DNA from: Kribbella monticola | Lineage (GTDB): Bacteria > Actinomycetota > Actinomycetes > Propionibacteriales > Kribbellaceae | DNA: 64,000 nt | Assembly (NCBI RefSeq): GCF_003261635.1 | Contig: NZ_QFXK01000091.1 | Coordinates: 1 to 64,000 of the forward strand | Reading direction: 5' to 3' | In this document: positions 24,047-33,536 of the stretch, piece by piece | Layout of the letters: each line of letters starts with the position of its first letter | How positions within the stretch are numbered: the first letter of the stretch is position 1 | The notes under the pieces: model-generated | What the model was told of the DNA's origin: nothing | What the model saw: the letters and a program-made list of their open reading frames with translations, nothing else | Databases searched by the model: none | Made by a program: the position numbers and the translations under genes

Positions 24047-24880
24047 ATGGCCGAGAACCACACGACAGCGACGAACAAGACCGTGCCGTACAGCACGGGC
24101 GACTCGAAGATCACCGACACGACGATCGCCGAGCTGCGCGAGCTGGCCGGCCGGTACCCGGTCGCCCGCTCGGCCCTGCTGCCGATGCTGCACCTGGTGC
24201 AGTCGGTCGAGGGCCGGATCACCCCCGAAGGCATCGAGGCCTGTGCCGACGTGCTCGGGCTGACCGGCGCCGAGGTGTCGGCGGTGGCGACCTTCTACAC
24301 GATGTACAAGCGCCGCCCGGTCGGCGACTACCACGTCGGGGTCTGCACCAACACGCTCTGCGCGGTGATGGGCGGCGACCTGATCTTCGAGCGGCTCAAG
24401 CAGCACCTCGACGTCGGCAACGACGAGACCACCGAGGACGGCAAGATCACCCTCGAGCACCTCGAGTGCAACGCCGCCTGCGACTACGCGCCGGTGATGA
24501 TGGTGAACTGGGAGTTCTTCGACGACATGACGCCGGAGTCGGCCACCCAGCTGGTCGACGACCTGCGTGAGGGCACCGAGGTGAAGTCGCCGCGCGGTGC
24601 GACGATCTGCACCTGGCGCGAGGCCGAGCGCGTGCTGGCCGGCTTCCCCGACGGCCGCGCGGACGAGGGCCCCACCGGTGGCAAGGCCACGCTGGCCGGC
24701 CTGCGGCTGGCTCGCGAGCGCAACTGGACCGCGCCGGCCTCGAACCACAGCGGCGGTTCGCCGGAGTTGCGCGACACGGTCTCCCCGGAGGCCGCTTCGG
24801 GCCCGCGTCCGGGCGACCAGCCGGGCAAGGAATCAGGCACCGGATCCCCGGCGACTCCCGACTCGCGGAAAGAGGACTGA
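24047..24880 (+). CDS. nuoE: NADH-quinone oxidoreductase subunit E with C-terminal extension
   Basis: A 277-residue NADH-module subunit that carries the [2Fe-2S] cluster N1a. The four cysteines are in 'VCTNTLC' (C-x4-C) and 'ECNAAC' (C-x3-C), between residues ~100 and 145. The core ends near residue 210; the rest is a Ser/Gly/Pro-rich tail that makes the protein much longer than the ~165-residue enterobacterial form. The tail is common in actinobacteria and probably disordered. It lies directly after nuoD. Confidence 0.95.
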   Translation: MAENHTTATNKTVPYSTGDSKITDTTIAELRELAGRYPVARSALLPMLHLVQSVEGRITPEGIEACADVLGLTGAEVSAVATFYTMYKRRPVGDYHVGVCTNTLCAVMGGDLIFERLKQHLDVGNDETTEDGKITLEHLECNAACDYAPVMMVNWEFFDDMTPESATQLVDDLREGTEVKSPRGATICTWREAERVLAGFPDGRADEGPTGGKATLAGLRLARERNWTAPASNHSGGSPELRDTVSPEAASGPRPGDQPGKESGTGSPATPDSRKED

Positions 24881-24885
24881 TCACC

Positions 24886-26187
24886 GTGCTGACCCCGGTA
24901 CTGTCCGACAACTGGGACCAGATCCGCTCCTGGCAGCTGGCGTCGTACCAGCGCTCCGGCGGTTACGACGCGCTGAAGACCGCGCTGCGGATGCAGCCGG
25001 CCGACGTCGTCACCGCGGTGAAGGACTCCGGCCTGCGCGGCCGTGGTGGCGCGGGCTTCCCGACCGGGATGAAGTGGTCCTTCATCCCGCAGGACAACCC
25101 GAACCCGAAGTACCTCGTCGTGAACGCGGACGAGTCCGAGCCGGGGACCTGCAAGGACATCCCGCTGATGCTCGCCTCGCCGCACACCCTGGTCGAGGGC
25201 GTCATCATCTCCGCCTACGCGATCCGCGCGTCGACGGCCTTCATCTACGTCCGTGGTGAGGTGCTGCACGTCGTACGCCGTTTGCAGCAGGCGGTCGAGG
25301 AGGCGAAGGCGGCCGGCTTCATCGGCACCGACATCCTCGGCACCGGCTACGACCTCGACGTGATCGTGCACGCCGGCGCCGGCGCGTACATCTGTGGCGA
25401 GGAGACGGCACTGCTCGACTCGCTCGAAGGTCGTCGCGGTCAACCCCGGCTGCGTCCTCCGTTCCCGGCGGTGGCGGGCCTCTACGGCTGCCCCACTGTG
25501 ATCAACAACGTCGAGTCGATCGCTTCGGTTCCCGCGATCATCAACAACGGCCCGGACTGGTTCGCCTCGATGGGCACCGAGAAGTCCAAGGGCATGACGC
25601 TGTACTCGCTGTCCGGCCACGTCACCCGGCCCGGCCAGTACGAGGCGCCGCTCGGCATCACGCTGCGCCAGCTGCTCGACTTGGCCGGCGGGGTCCGCGA
25701 GGGCCACACGCTGAAGTTCTGGACGCCGGGTGGTTCGTCCACGCCGCTGCTGACCGGCGAGCACCTCGACGTACCGCTGGATTACGAAGGCGTCGGCGCG
25801 GCCGGCTCGATGCTCGGCACCAAGGCGCTGCAGATCTTCGACGACACCACCTGTGTGGTCCGGTCGGTGCTGCGCTGGACCGAGTTCTACAAGCATGAGT
25901 CCTGCGGCAAGTGCACGCCGTGCCGCGAGGGCACCTGGTGGCTGGTCCAGATCCTGGAGCGGATGGAGGCCGGCAAGGGCAGCGAGGAGGACCTCGAGAC
26001 CCTGCTCGACCTCAGCGACAACATCACCGGCCGGTCGTTCTGCGCCCTGGCCGACGGTGCGACCGCGCCGATCACCAGCTCGATCCAGCACTTCAAGGAC
26101 GAGTACCTCGCGCACTTCACCAACGGTGGCTGCCCGTTCGACCCGATGGCGTCCACCCTCTTCGCGACCGCTGGAGCAAGCGCATGA
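24886..26187 (+). CDS. nuoF: NADH-quinone oxidoreductase subunit F
   Basis: A 433-residue NADH- and FMN-binding subunit with [4Fe-4S] cluster N3. The FMN/NADH motif is 'GLRGRGGAGFPTGMKW' (residues ~47-62), 'GAGAYICGEETALLDSLEG' is the second nucleotide motif, and the cluster cysteines are in 'ESCGKCTPCREG' plus one C in 'SFCALADG'. Its presence with nuoE and nuoG shows a complete NADH-oxidising complex. GTG 24886; its TGA overlaps the nuoG ATG. Confidence 0.97.
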   Translation: MLTPVLSDNWDQIRSWQLASYQRSGGYDALKTALRMQPADVVTAVKDSGLRGRGGAGFPTGMKWSFIPQDNPNPKYLVVNADESEPGTCKDIPLMLASPHTLVEGVIISAYAIRASTAFIYVRGEVLHVVRRLQQAVEEAKAAGFIGTDILGTGYDLDVIVHAGAGAYICGEETALLDSLEGRRGQPRLRPPFPAVAGLYGCPTVINNVESIASVPAIINNGPDWFASMGTEKSKGMTLYSLSGHVTRPGQYEAPLGITLRQLLDLAGGVREGHTLKFWTPGGSSTPLLTGEHLDVPLDYEGVGAAGSMLGTKALQIFDDTTCVVRSVLRWTEFYKHESCGKCTPCREGTWWLVQILERMEAGKGSEEDLETLLDLSDNITGRSFCALADGATAPITSSIQHFKDEYLAHFTNGGCPFDPMASTLFATAGASA

Positions 26188-28613
26188 CCATCCAAGCGAA
26201 CCCGCCGGCCGGGGCCGAGGTCGAGAAGACCGACCTGATCACGGTCACCATCGACGACATCGAGGTGAAGGTCCCGAAGAACACTCTGCTGATCCGGGCG
26301 GCGGAGCGGATCGGCATCCAGATCCCGCGGTTCTGCGACCACCCGCTGCTCGACCCGGTCGGCGCCTGCCGGCAGTGTCTGGTCGAGATCACCGATGCCG
26401 GTAACGGCCGCGGTATGCCGAAGCCGCAGGCGTCCTGCACGATCACCGTCGCCGACGGGATGGTCGTCCGGACCCAGGTGACCTCGCCGGTCGCGGACAA
26501 GGCCCAGCACGGGATCATGGAATTCCTGCTGATCAACCACCCGCTGGACTGCCCGGTCTGCGACAAGGGTGGCGAGTGCCCGCTGCAGAACCAGGCGATG
26601 ACCAACGGCGCCGGTGAGAGCCGCTTCAACGCGGTCAAGCGGACCTTCCCGAAGCCGATCAACATCTCCGCCGAGGTGCTGCTGGACCGCGAGCGCTGCG
26701 TGCTCTGCGCCCGCTGCACCCGGTTCTCCGAGCAGATCGCCGGTGACCCGTTCATCGCGCTGATCGAGCGCGGCGCGCTGCAGCAGGTCGGCATCTACGA
26801 GAAGGAGCCGTTCGAGAGCTACTTCTCCGGCAACACGATCCAGATCTGCCCGGTCGGCGCGCTCACCAGCGCGGCGTACCGGTTCCGGTCCCGGCCGTTC
26901 GACCTGGTCTCGGTGCCGTCGGTGGCCGAGCACGACGCCTCCGGTTCGGCGATCCGGGTCGACTACCGGCGCGGCAAGGTGATGCGCCGGCTGGCCGGTG
27001 ACGACCCCGAGGTGAACGAGGAGTGGATCTCCGACCGCGACCGGTTCGCGTTCAACTACGCGTCGACCGGTGACCGGCTGACCCACCCGCTGATCCGCGA
27101 GGACGGCGAACTGCGGCCGGCTTCCTGGCCGGAGGCACTCACCTTCGCGGCGTCGAGGCTGACCGCCGCGCGCGGCAACGCCGCAGTACTGACCGGTGGT
27201 CGCCTGACGCTGGAGGACTCCTACGCGTACTCGAAGTTCGCGCGGGTCGCTCTCGGTACGAACGACATCGACTTCCGGGCCCGGCCGCACTCCGCCGAGG
27301 AGGCCGACTTCCTGGCCGCCGCGGTGGCCGGCACCGGACTCGGTACGACGTTCGCCGACCTCGAGCGGGCCGGTTCGGTGCTGCTGGTCGGGTTCGAGCC
27401 GGAAGAGGAAGCGCCGGCCGTGTTCCTGCGGCTGCGCAAGGGTGTCCGCAACACCGGTACCAAGGTCTTCACCGTCGTCTCGCTCGCGTCGCGGGGGATC
27501 GAGAAGCTCTCCGGCGTCGTCGTCCAGGCGTCGCCGGGTACCGAGGCCGCCGTACTGGGCGACCTCCGCAACACCGGTGAGGCCGGCGCCGCGGCGCACG
27601 CCTCGCTCGGTGCCGACTCGGTCATCATCGTCGGCGAGCGGCTCGCGACCGCGCCCGGTGCGTACTCCGCGGCGCTGCGACTCGCGCTCGACACGGGTGC
27701 CCAGCTGGTCTGGATCCCGCGTCGTGCGGGTGACCGGGGTGCGCTCGAGGCCGGTTGCCTCCCGGGTCTGCTGCCGGGCGGCCGCCTGGTCAGCGACGCG
27801 GCGGCACGGGTCGACCTGCAGGCCGCTTGGAACGTGGAGAGCCTGCCGAGTACGACGGGCCGGGACACCGGCGAGATCATCGCGGCGGCCGGATCGCTGC
27901 AGGCGCTGGTCGTCGCGGGTGTCGAGATCGACGACCTGCCGGACCCGGCGGCGGCACTGGCCGCTCTCGAAGCCGCGCCGTTCGTGGTCAGCTTCGAGGT
28001 TCGTACCTCGCAGGTCACCGAGCATGCCGACGTCGTCTTCCCGGTCGTACCGCCGGCCGAGAAGGACGGCACCTTCGTGAACTGGGAGGGCCGCGAGCGG
28101 CCGTTCCCGGTCGTGTTGAAGGTGCCGGTCGCGATGCCGGACGTGCGCGCACTGGCCGCGCTGGCCCAGGAGATGAACTCGTCGCTCGGGTTCAGCACCC
28201 CGGCCGGGGCGAAGAAGGAGTTCGACGAACTCGGCCGCTGGGACGGCGACCGGGCCGGCGAACCGTCGTACCAGGCCGGTCCGGCGCTCGGCGCGTTCGA
28301 CTCGACCCGGCTCGCCACCTGGCGGATGCTGATCGACGACAGCCGCAGCAACGACGGCGAGCCGCACCTGGTCGCCACCGCGCGCAAGCCGGTGGCCAAG
28401 ATCTCGCTGACCACGGCCCACCGGGTCGGGGTCGCCGACGGTGACGAACTCGTGGTCTCGACCGACGCCGGCTCGATCCGGCTGCCGGTCGTCATCACCG
28501 CGATGGCCGACAACGTGGTCTGGCTGCCGACCAACTCGGCCGACAGTCACGTCCGCCGGTCGTTGCACGCAGACCATGGCTCGATCGTGACGATCGCCGG
28601 AGGGAACGCATGA
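26184..28613 (+). CDS. nuoG: NADH-quinone oxidoreductase subunit G
   Basis: An 809-residue iron-sulfur subunit. The N-terminal ferredoxin domain (residues ~15-100) has the [2Fe-2S] cysteines in 'RFCDHPLLDPVGACRQC'. A His/Cys-ligated cluster region ('HPLDCPVCDKGGECPLQ') and the 'CVLCARCTRFSEQIAG' ferredoxin-type motif follow. The C-terminal two thirds is a molybdopterin-oxidoreductase-like domain without an evident cofactor. ATG 26184 overlaps nuoF; a longer upstream frame is rejected because it lies inside nuoF. TGA overlaps nuoH ATG. Confidence 0.96.
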   Translation: MTIQANPPAGAEVEKTDLITVTIDDIEVKVPKNTLLIRAAERIGIQIPRFCDHPLLDPVGACRQCLVEITDAGNGRGMPKPQASCTITVADGMVVRTQVTSPVADKAQHGIMEFLLINHPLDCPVCDKGGECPLQNQAMTNGAGESRFNAVKRTFPKPINISAEVLLDRERCVLCARCTRFSEQIAGDPFIALIERGALQQVGIYEKEPFESYFSGNTIQICPVGALTSAAYRFRSRPFDLVSVPSVAEHDASGSAIRVDYRRGKVMRRLAGDDPEVNEEWISDRDRFAFNYASTGDRLTHPLIREDGELRPASWPEALTFAASRLTAARGNAAVLTGGRLTLEDSYAYSKFARVALGTNDIDFRARPHSAEEADFLAAAVAGTGLGTTFADLERAGSVLLVGFEPEEEAPAVFLRLRKGVRNTGTKVFTVVSLASRGIEKLSGVVVQASPGTEAAVLGDLRNTGEAGAAAHASLGADSVIIVGERLATAPGAYSAALRLALDTGAQLVWIPRRAGDRGALEAGCLPGLLPGGRLVSDAAARVDLQAAWNVESLPSTTGRDTGEIIAAAGSLQALVVAGVEIDDLPDPAAALAALEAAPFVVSFEVRTSQVTEHADVVFPVVPPAEKDGTFVNWEGRERPFPVVLKVPVAMPDVRALAALAQEMNSSLGFSTPAGAKKEFDELGRWDGDRAGEPSYQAGPALGAFDSTRLATWRMLIDDSRSNDGEPHLVATARKPVAKISLTTAHRVGVADGDELVVSTDAGSIRLPVVITAMADNVVWLPTNSADSHVRRSLHADHGSIVTIAGGNA

Positions 28614-29938
28614 GTCTCATCCCCCTTGCAGCGCCGGCCGACGCCGGCGTCGGCCACGATCCCTGGTGGGTCGTGGGCATCAAGGTGCTGCTGATCTTCG
28701 TCTTCCTGGTCGTGCTGACCCTGTTCAACATCTGGTGGGAACGCCGGGTGGTGGCGCGGATGCAGCACCGGATCGGCCCGAACGTGCACGGCCCGTTCGG
28801 TCTGCTCCAGTCGCTGGCCGACGGTATGAAGCTGATGTTCAAGGAAGACCTGATGCCGAAGGGCGTGGACAGGTTCGTCTACGTCGCGGCCCCGGTGATC
28901 GTCTCGATCCCGGCCTTCCTGACCTTCGCGGTGATCCCGTTCGGGCCGACGGTGAAGATCCCGTTCACCGACACCTACACCCGGCTGCAGCTCACCGACC
29001 TGCCGGTCTCGGTGCTGTACGTGATGGCGATCGCCTCGATCGGCATCTACGGCATCGTGCTCGGCGGCTGGTCGTCCAACTCGACGTACTCGCTGCTCGG
29101 TGGTCTGCGCTCCAGCGCCCAGATGATCTCCTACGAGGTCGCGATGGGGCTGGCGCTGGTGACGGTGTTCCTGTTCGCCGGCTCGATGTCCACCTCGGAG
29201 ATCGTCGCGGCACAGGGATCGCACCAGACGCTGCACCTGTTCGGCGCGGACATCCCGGTGCCGGGCTGGTACGCGTTCCTGCTCTTCCCGTCCTTCGTGA
29301 TCTACGTGATCTCGATGATCGGTGAGACGAACCGCGCGCCCTTCGACCTGCCGGAGGCCGAAGGCGAGCTGGTGGCGGGCTTCCTGACCGAATACTCGTC
29401 GATGAAGTACGCGATGTTCTTCCTGGCCGAGTACATCAACATGGCGACCGTTTCGGCGCTCGCCACGACGCTGTTCCTGGGCGGCTGGCGGGCCCCGTGG
29501 CCGATCTCGATCTGGGACGGCGCGAACTCCGGCTACTGGCCGGTGCTGTGGTTCGTCGGCAAGATGATGTGCTTCATCTTCTTCTACATCTGGTTGCGCG
29601 GAACGCTGCCGCGACTGCGCTACGACCAGTTCATGAAGCTCGGCTGGAAGGTCCTGATCCCGATCTCGCTGGGCTGGATCCTGCTGGTCGCCACGGTGCG
29701 CGCGGTCAGCCGCGAGTCCAGCGGCTCCACCCAGCGCAGCTACCTGCTGGTGGTCGCCGGGGTCATCCTGCTGTTCGCGATCGTCCCGATGTTCCTGCCG
29801 CAGAAGAAGACCGAGCAGACCGAGCCGGTCACCGAGGCCGAGTTCGACGCCTTCGCCGGCGGCTTCCCGGTCCCACCACCTCTCGTCGACTCCAAGAGCG
29901 AGACAGATATTCGCAGCAAGGAAGGCAGCCGTGGCTAG
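28610..29938 (+). CDS. nuoH: NADH-quinone oxidoreductase subunit H
   Basis: A 442-residue membrane subunit with eight or nine helices that links the quinone site to the proton-pumping arm. 'ERRVVARMQHRIGPNVHGPFGLLQSLADGMKLMFKED', 'EVAMGLALVTVFL', and 'GETNRAPFDLPEAEGELVAGFLTEYSSMKYAMFFLAEY' are the invariant NuoH segments. The C-terminal ~50 residues are a charged, cytoplasmic extension. Overlaps nuoG by 4 bp and nuoI by 8 bp. Confidence 0.97.
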   Translation: MSLIPLAAPADAGVGHDPWWVVGIKVLLIFVFLVVLTLFNIWWERRVVARMQHRIGPNVHGPFGLLQSLADGMKLMFKEDLMPKGVDRFVYVAAPVIVSIPAFLTFAVIPFGPTVKIPFTDTYTRLQLTDLPVSVLYVMAIASIGIYGIVLGGWSSNSTYSLLGGLRSSAQMISYEVAMGLALVTVFLFAGSMSTSEIVAAQGSHQTLHLFGADIPVPGWYAFLLFPSFVIYVISMIGETNRAPFDLPEAEGELVAGFLTEYSSMKYAMFFLAEYINMATVSALATTLFLGGWRAPWPISIWDGANSGYWPVLWFVGKMMCFIFFYIWLRGTLPRLRYDQFMKLGWKVLIPISLGWILLVATVRAVSRESSGSTQRSYLLVVAGVILLFAIVPMFLPQKKTEQTEPVTEAEFDAFAGGFPVPPPLVDSKSETDIRSKEGSRG

Positions 29939-30512
29939 CGTCAAAGAGTCCCTCTGGGACCCCGTAGCCGGGTTCGGCGTCACCTTCCGGACGATGTTCC
30001 GCAAGGTGTTCACCGAGCAGTACCCGTTCGACAAGAAGCCGACCGCGCCGCGGTTCCACGGCAGGCACCAGCTGAACCGCTGGCCCGACGGGCTGGAGAA
30101 GTGCATCGGCTGTGAGCTGTGCGCGTGGGCCTGCCCCGCGGACGCCATCTACGTCGAGGGCGCCGACAACACCGAAGGCGGCCGGATGTCGCCCGGCGAG
30201 CGGTACGGCCGGGTGTACCAGATCAACTACCTGCGCTGCATCCTCTGCGGACTCTGCATCGAGGCCTGCCCGACCCGGGCGCTGACGATGACGAACGAGT
30301 ACGAGCTGGCCGACCGCACCCGCGAGTCCCTCATCTACGAGAAGAAGGACCTGCTCGCGCCGCTCCTGCCGGGGATGGAGGAGCCGCCGCACGAGATGCA
30401 GCTGGGCAAGTCCCAGACCGACTACTACCTCGGCCTGACCGGTTCGGCCGTCGTACCGCAGAGCGCCTCGGTCCACCCGGAGAGCTCGCTCAAGGGTGGT
30501 GCCGACCAGTGA
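29931..30512 (+). CDS. nuoI: NADH-quinone oxidoreductase subunit I
   Basis: A 193-residue ferredoxin-like subunit with two [4Fe-4S] clusters (N6a, N6b). The cysteine sets are 'CIGCELCAWACP' (residues ~55-66) and 'CILCGLCIEACP' (~101-112). GTG 29931 starts inside the end of nuoH. The tail after residue 160 is variable. The stop overlaps the nuoJ start. Confidence 0.97.
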   Translation: MASVKESLWDPVAGFGVTFRTMFRKVFTEQYPFDKKPTAPRFHGRHQLNRWPDGLEKCIGCELCAWACPADAIYVEGADNTEGGRMSPGERYGRVYQINYLRCILCGLCIEACPTRALTMTNEYELADRTRESLIYEKKDLLAPLLPGMEEPPHEMQLGKSQTDYYLGLTGSAVVPQSASVHPESSLKGGADQ

Positions 30513-31357
30513 TGGTTCCCCTCGTCACCGGCGGCCAGGTCGCCTTCTGGATGCTGGCGCCGATCATGGTGCTGGCCGCGATCGCGATGATCCTGGTCCG
30601 CAAGGCGGTGCACTCGGCGTTGCTGCTGGCAACGGTGATGATCTGCCTCGCCGTCCAGTACGCCGCCCAGGACGCACCGTTCCTGTTCGCCGTGCAGATC
30701 ATCGTCTACACCGGCGCGATCCTGATGCTGTTCCTGTTCGTGCTGATGCTGGTCGGCGTCGACGCCTCGGACTCGCTGGTCGAGACGATCAAGGGCCAGC
30801 GGCTGTGGGCCGGCATCGGCTTCCTCGGCATCGCGGTGCTGCTGATCTTCGCCACCGGCAACTCGTACTACGGTGACCCGGTCGGGCTCGGCAACGCCCA
30901 GCCCGACGGCAACCCGAAGGGCATCGCGCAACTGCTGTTCGGCAAGTACGTGTTCGCCTTCGAGGTCACCTCGGCGCTGCTGATCACGGCGGCGCTCGGC
31001 GCGATGATGCTGGCGCACCGCGAGCGGCTGACCAAGAAGCTGACCCAGCGCGACCACGCCGAGGAGCGGATCCGCAAGTACGCCGAACTCGGCGTCCACC
31101 CCGGCCCGCTGCCGACCCCCGGCGTACTGGCCCGGCACAATGCCGTCGACACCCCGGCGCTGCTGCCGGACGGGTCGATCGCACCGACCTCGGTTTCGCG
31201 AGTACTGCAGGCGCGTGGCACGGTGTTCCCCGAGACGGAGGAGCGCGAGGAGCTCGAGACGGTCCGCAGGATCGCCGACGGCGACGCGGGCGACGAGGTC
31301 CCGGCCGAGCCCACCGGCACGGACCTGACCGGATTCGGCGAAGGAGACAAGCTGTGA
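30512..31357 (+). CDS. nuoJ: NADH-quinone oxidoreductase subunit J
   Basis: A 281-residue membrane subunit with five helices in residues 1-175 ('FLFAVQIIVYTGAILMLFLFVLMLVG' is the conserved TM3 with its pi-bulge). The last ~100 residues are a hydrophilic cytoplasmic extension, longer than in proteobacteria. The start is ATG 30512, sharing its A with the nuoI stop; GTG at 30509, in frame, is an alternative. A long upstream frame to 30119 lies in nuoI and is rejected. Confidence 0.94.
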   Translation: MVPLVTGGQVAFWMLAPIMVLAAIAMILVRKAVHSALLLATVMICLAVQYAAQDAPFLFAVQIIVYTGAILMLFLFVLMLVGVDASDSLVETIKGQRLWAGIGFLGIAVLLIFATGNSYYGDPVGLGNAQPDGNPKGIAQLLFGKYVFAFEVTSALLITAALGAMMLAHRERLTKKLTQRDHAEERIRKYAELGVHPGPLPTPGVLARHNAVDTPALLPDGSIAPTSVSRVLQARGTVFPETEEREELETVRRIADGDAGDEVPAEPTGTDLTGFGEGDKL

Positions 31358-31653
31358 AGACAGAGCCGTACATCGTGCTCTCGGCGATGTTGTTCAGTAT
31401 CGGCGCGCTCGGCGTGCTGGTACGCCGGAACGCGATCGTCGTCTTCATGTGTGTCGAGCTGATGCTGAACGCGACCAACCTCGCGTTCGTCAGCTTCGCC
31501 CGCCAGCACGGCAACCTCGACGGCCAGATCGCCGCCTTCTTCGTGATGGTGGTGGCGGCGGCCGAGGTCGTGATCGGGCTGGCGATCATCATGGCCATCT
31601 TCCGCACCCGTCGCTCGGCCTCGGTCGACGACGCCAACCTGCTCAAGTACTGA
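31354..31653 (+). CDS. nuoK: NADH-quinone oxidoreductase subunit K
   Basis: A 99-residue, three-helix antiporter-like subunit (MrpC homologue). The two proton-path glutamates are in 'CVELMLNATNLAFV' (helix 2) and 'VVAAAEVVIGLAIIMAIFR' (helix 3). GTG 31354 overlaps the nuoJ stop. nuoL follows after 11 bp. Confidence 0.97.
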   Translation: MKTEPYIVLSAMLFSIGALGVLVRRNAIVVFMCVELMLNATNLAFVSFARQHGNLDGQIAAFFVMVVAAAEVVIGLAIIMAIFRTRRSASVDDANLLKY

Positions 31654-31664
31654 GGTAATCACCG

Positions 31665-33536
31665 ATGAGTCATGAGCTGACGTGGCTGCTGGTCGCGATT
31701 CCGGCGGTCTCCGCGGCGATCCTGCTGATTGGTGGCAAGGCCACCAACGGCTGGGGTCACCTGCTGGGGACCGCGGCGTCGCTGGCGTCCTTCGTCTGCG
31801 GGGTCCTGCTGTTCTTCCAGATGCAGGGCAAGTCCGGCGAGGAGCGGTCCGAGACGGTCCGGCTGTTCGAGTGGTTCTCCGTCGGCAGCATCAAGGTGGA
31901 TGTGACGCTGCTGGTCGACCAGCTGTCCATCCTCTTCGTGCTGCTGATCACCGGTGTCGGATCGCTGATCCACATCTACTCGATCGGCTACATGTCGCAC
32001 GACCCGCGGCGGCGCCGCTTCTTCGGGTACCTGAACCTGTTCATCGCCTCGATGCTGCTGCTGGTGCTGGCCGCGGACTACCTGCTGGTCTTCGTCGGCT
32101 GGGAAGGCGTCGGCCTGGCGTCGTACCTGCTGATCGGGTTCTGGCAGCACAAGCACTCGGCCGCGACCGCCGCGAAGAAGGCGTTCGTTGTGAACCGCGT
32201 CGGTGACATCGGCCTGTCGCTCGCGGTGATGAGCATGTGGGCGCTGTTCGGCTCCTCGGCCTTCGCCAGCGTCAACGCCGGCGCCCAGGGGATGTCGAAG
32301 ACGTGGGCGACGCTGCTCGGCCTGATGCTGCTGCTGGCGGCCTGCGGTAAGTCCGCGCAGGTGCCACTGCAGTCCTGGCTGCTCGACGCGATGGAGGGCC
32401 CGACCCCGGTCTCGGCCCTGATCCACGCGGCGACCATGGTCACCGCGGGCGTGTACCTGGTGGTCCGCTCGCACGCGATCTACGCGGTCACCGAGTCGGC
32501 CTCCACCGCGGTGGTGATCGTCGGTACGGTCACCGCGCTCGCCGGTGCGATCATCGGTTGCGCCAAGGACGACATCAAGAAGGCGCTGGCCGGTTCGACG
32601 ATGAGCCAGATCGGCTACATGATGCTCGCCGCCGGCCTCGGCCCGGTCGGGTACGTGTTCGCGATCTTCCACCTGCTCACGCACGGCTTCTTCAAGGCCA
32701 ACATGTTCCTCGGTGCCGGCTCGGTGATGCACGGCATGAACGACGACGTGAACATGCGCCACTACGGCGGCCTGGCGAAGTACATGAAGGTCACCTTCGT
32801 CACCTTCGCCTTCGGCTACCTGGCGATCCTCGGTATCCCGCCGTTCGCCGGCTTCTTCAGCAAGGACAAGATCATCGAGGCCGCGTTCGCGGACAACATC
32901 GTGATCGGTCTGTGCGCGCTGCTCGGCGCCGGCATCACCGCGTTCTACATGACGCGGGTGATGCTGATGACGTTCTTCGGCGAGAAGCGCTGGGAGAAGG
33001 ACGTGCACCCGCACGAGTCGCCGGCCGTGATGACGGTCCCGCTGATGATCCTGGCGGCCCTGTCGCTCGGTGGCGGTGCGCTGTACTTCGCGGGTCACTG
33101 GATCGTCGACTGGCTGGAGCCGGTCGTCGGCCACGAGGAGGACCACGCTCCGGTCAGCGCGCTGGTGATGACGCTGATCACCCTCGCGGTCGTTGCCGTC
33201 GGCATCGTCATCGCGGTGCTGCTGTACCGCCGCGACATCCCGCGCGAGGCGCCTGTCCGGGTCTCGCCGGTCACCACCTTCGCCCGCCGTGACCTCTTCG
33301 GCGACGCGCTGAACGAGGCAGTCCTGATGCGCCCGGGTCAGTACCTCACCCGGACGCTGGTCTGGCTCGACAACCGGGGCGTGGACGGCCTGGTCAACGG
33401 CCTGGCCGCGCTCTTCGGTGGACTGTCCGGCCGGCTGCGCCGGTTCCAGACGGGCTTCGTCCGTTCCTACGCACTCAGCATGGTCTTCGGCGCCGCATTC
33501 GTGGTCGTCGCCCTCCTCGCGGTGAGGTTGTCGTGA
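31665..33536 (+). CDS. nuoL: NADH-quinone oxidoreductase subunit L
   Basis: A 623-residue antiporter-like proton-pumping subunit with about 16 helices and a C-terminal amphipathic arm. 'VGWEGVGLASYLLIGFW', 'AGKSAQVPLQSWLLDAMEGPTPVSALIHAATMVTAGVYL'-type sequence (here 'CGKSAQVPLQSW...') and 'STMSQIGYMMLAAGLG' are family signatures and include the key lysines and glutamate. Start ATG 31665; the end overlaps nuoM by 4 bp. Confidence 0.97.
   Translation: MSHELTWLLVAIPAVSAAILLIGGKATNGWGHLLGTAASLASFVCGVLLFFQMQGKSGEERSETVRLFEWFSVGSIKVDVTLLVDQLSILFVLLITGVGSLIHIYSIGYMSHDPRRRRFFGYLNLFIASMLLLVLAADYLLVFVGWEGVGLASYLLIGFWQHKHSAATAAKKAFVVNRVGDIGLSLAVMSMWALFGSSAFASVNAGAQGMSKTWATLLGLMLLLAACGKSAQVPLQSWLLDAMEGPTPVSALIHAATMVTAGVYLVVRSHAIYAVTESASTAVVIVGTVTALAGAIIGCAKDDIKKALAGSTMSQIGYMMLAAGLGPVGYVFAIFHLLTHGFFKANMFLGAGSVMHGMNDDVNMRHYGGLAKYMKVTFVTFAFGYLAILGIPPFAGFFSKDKIIEAAFADNIVIGLCALLGAGITAFYMTRVMLMTFFGEKRWEKDVHPHESPAVMTVPLMILAALSLGGGALYFAGHWIVDWLEPVVGHEEDHAPVSALVMTLITLAVVAVGIVIAVLLYRRDIPREAPVRVSPVTTFARRDLFGDALNEAVLMRPGQYLTRTLVWLDNRGVDGLVNGLAALFGGLSGRLRRFQTGFVRSYALSMVFGAAFVVVALLAVRLS

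Noticed and set aside
25887..28577. 896-codon open frame opposite nuoG
   Set aside because: It is Arg/Asp/Val-rich antisense of nuoG without motifs, a normal effect of high GC; nuoG is certain from its Fe-S motifs.
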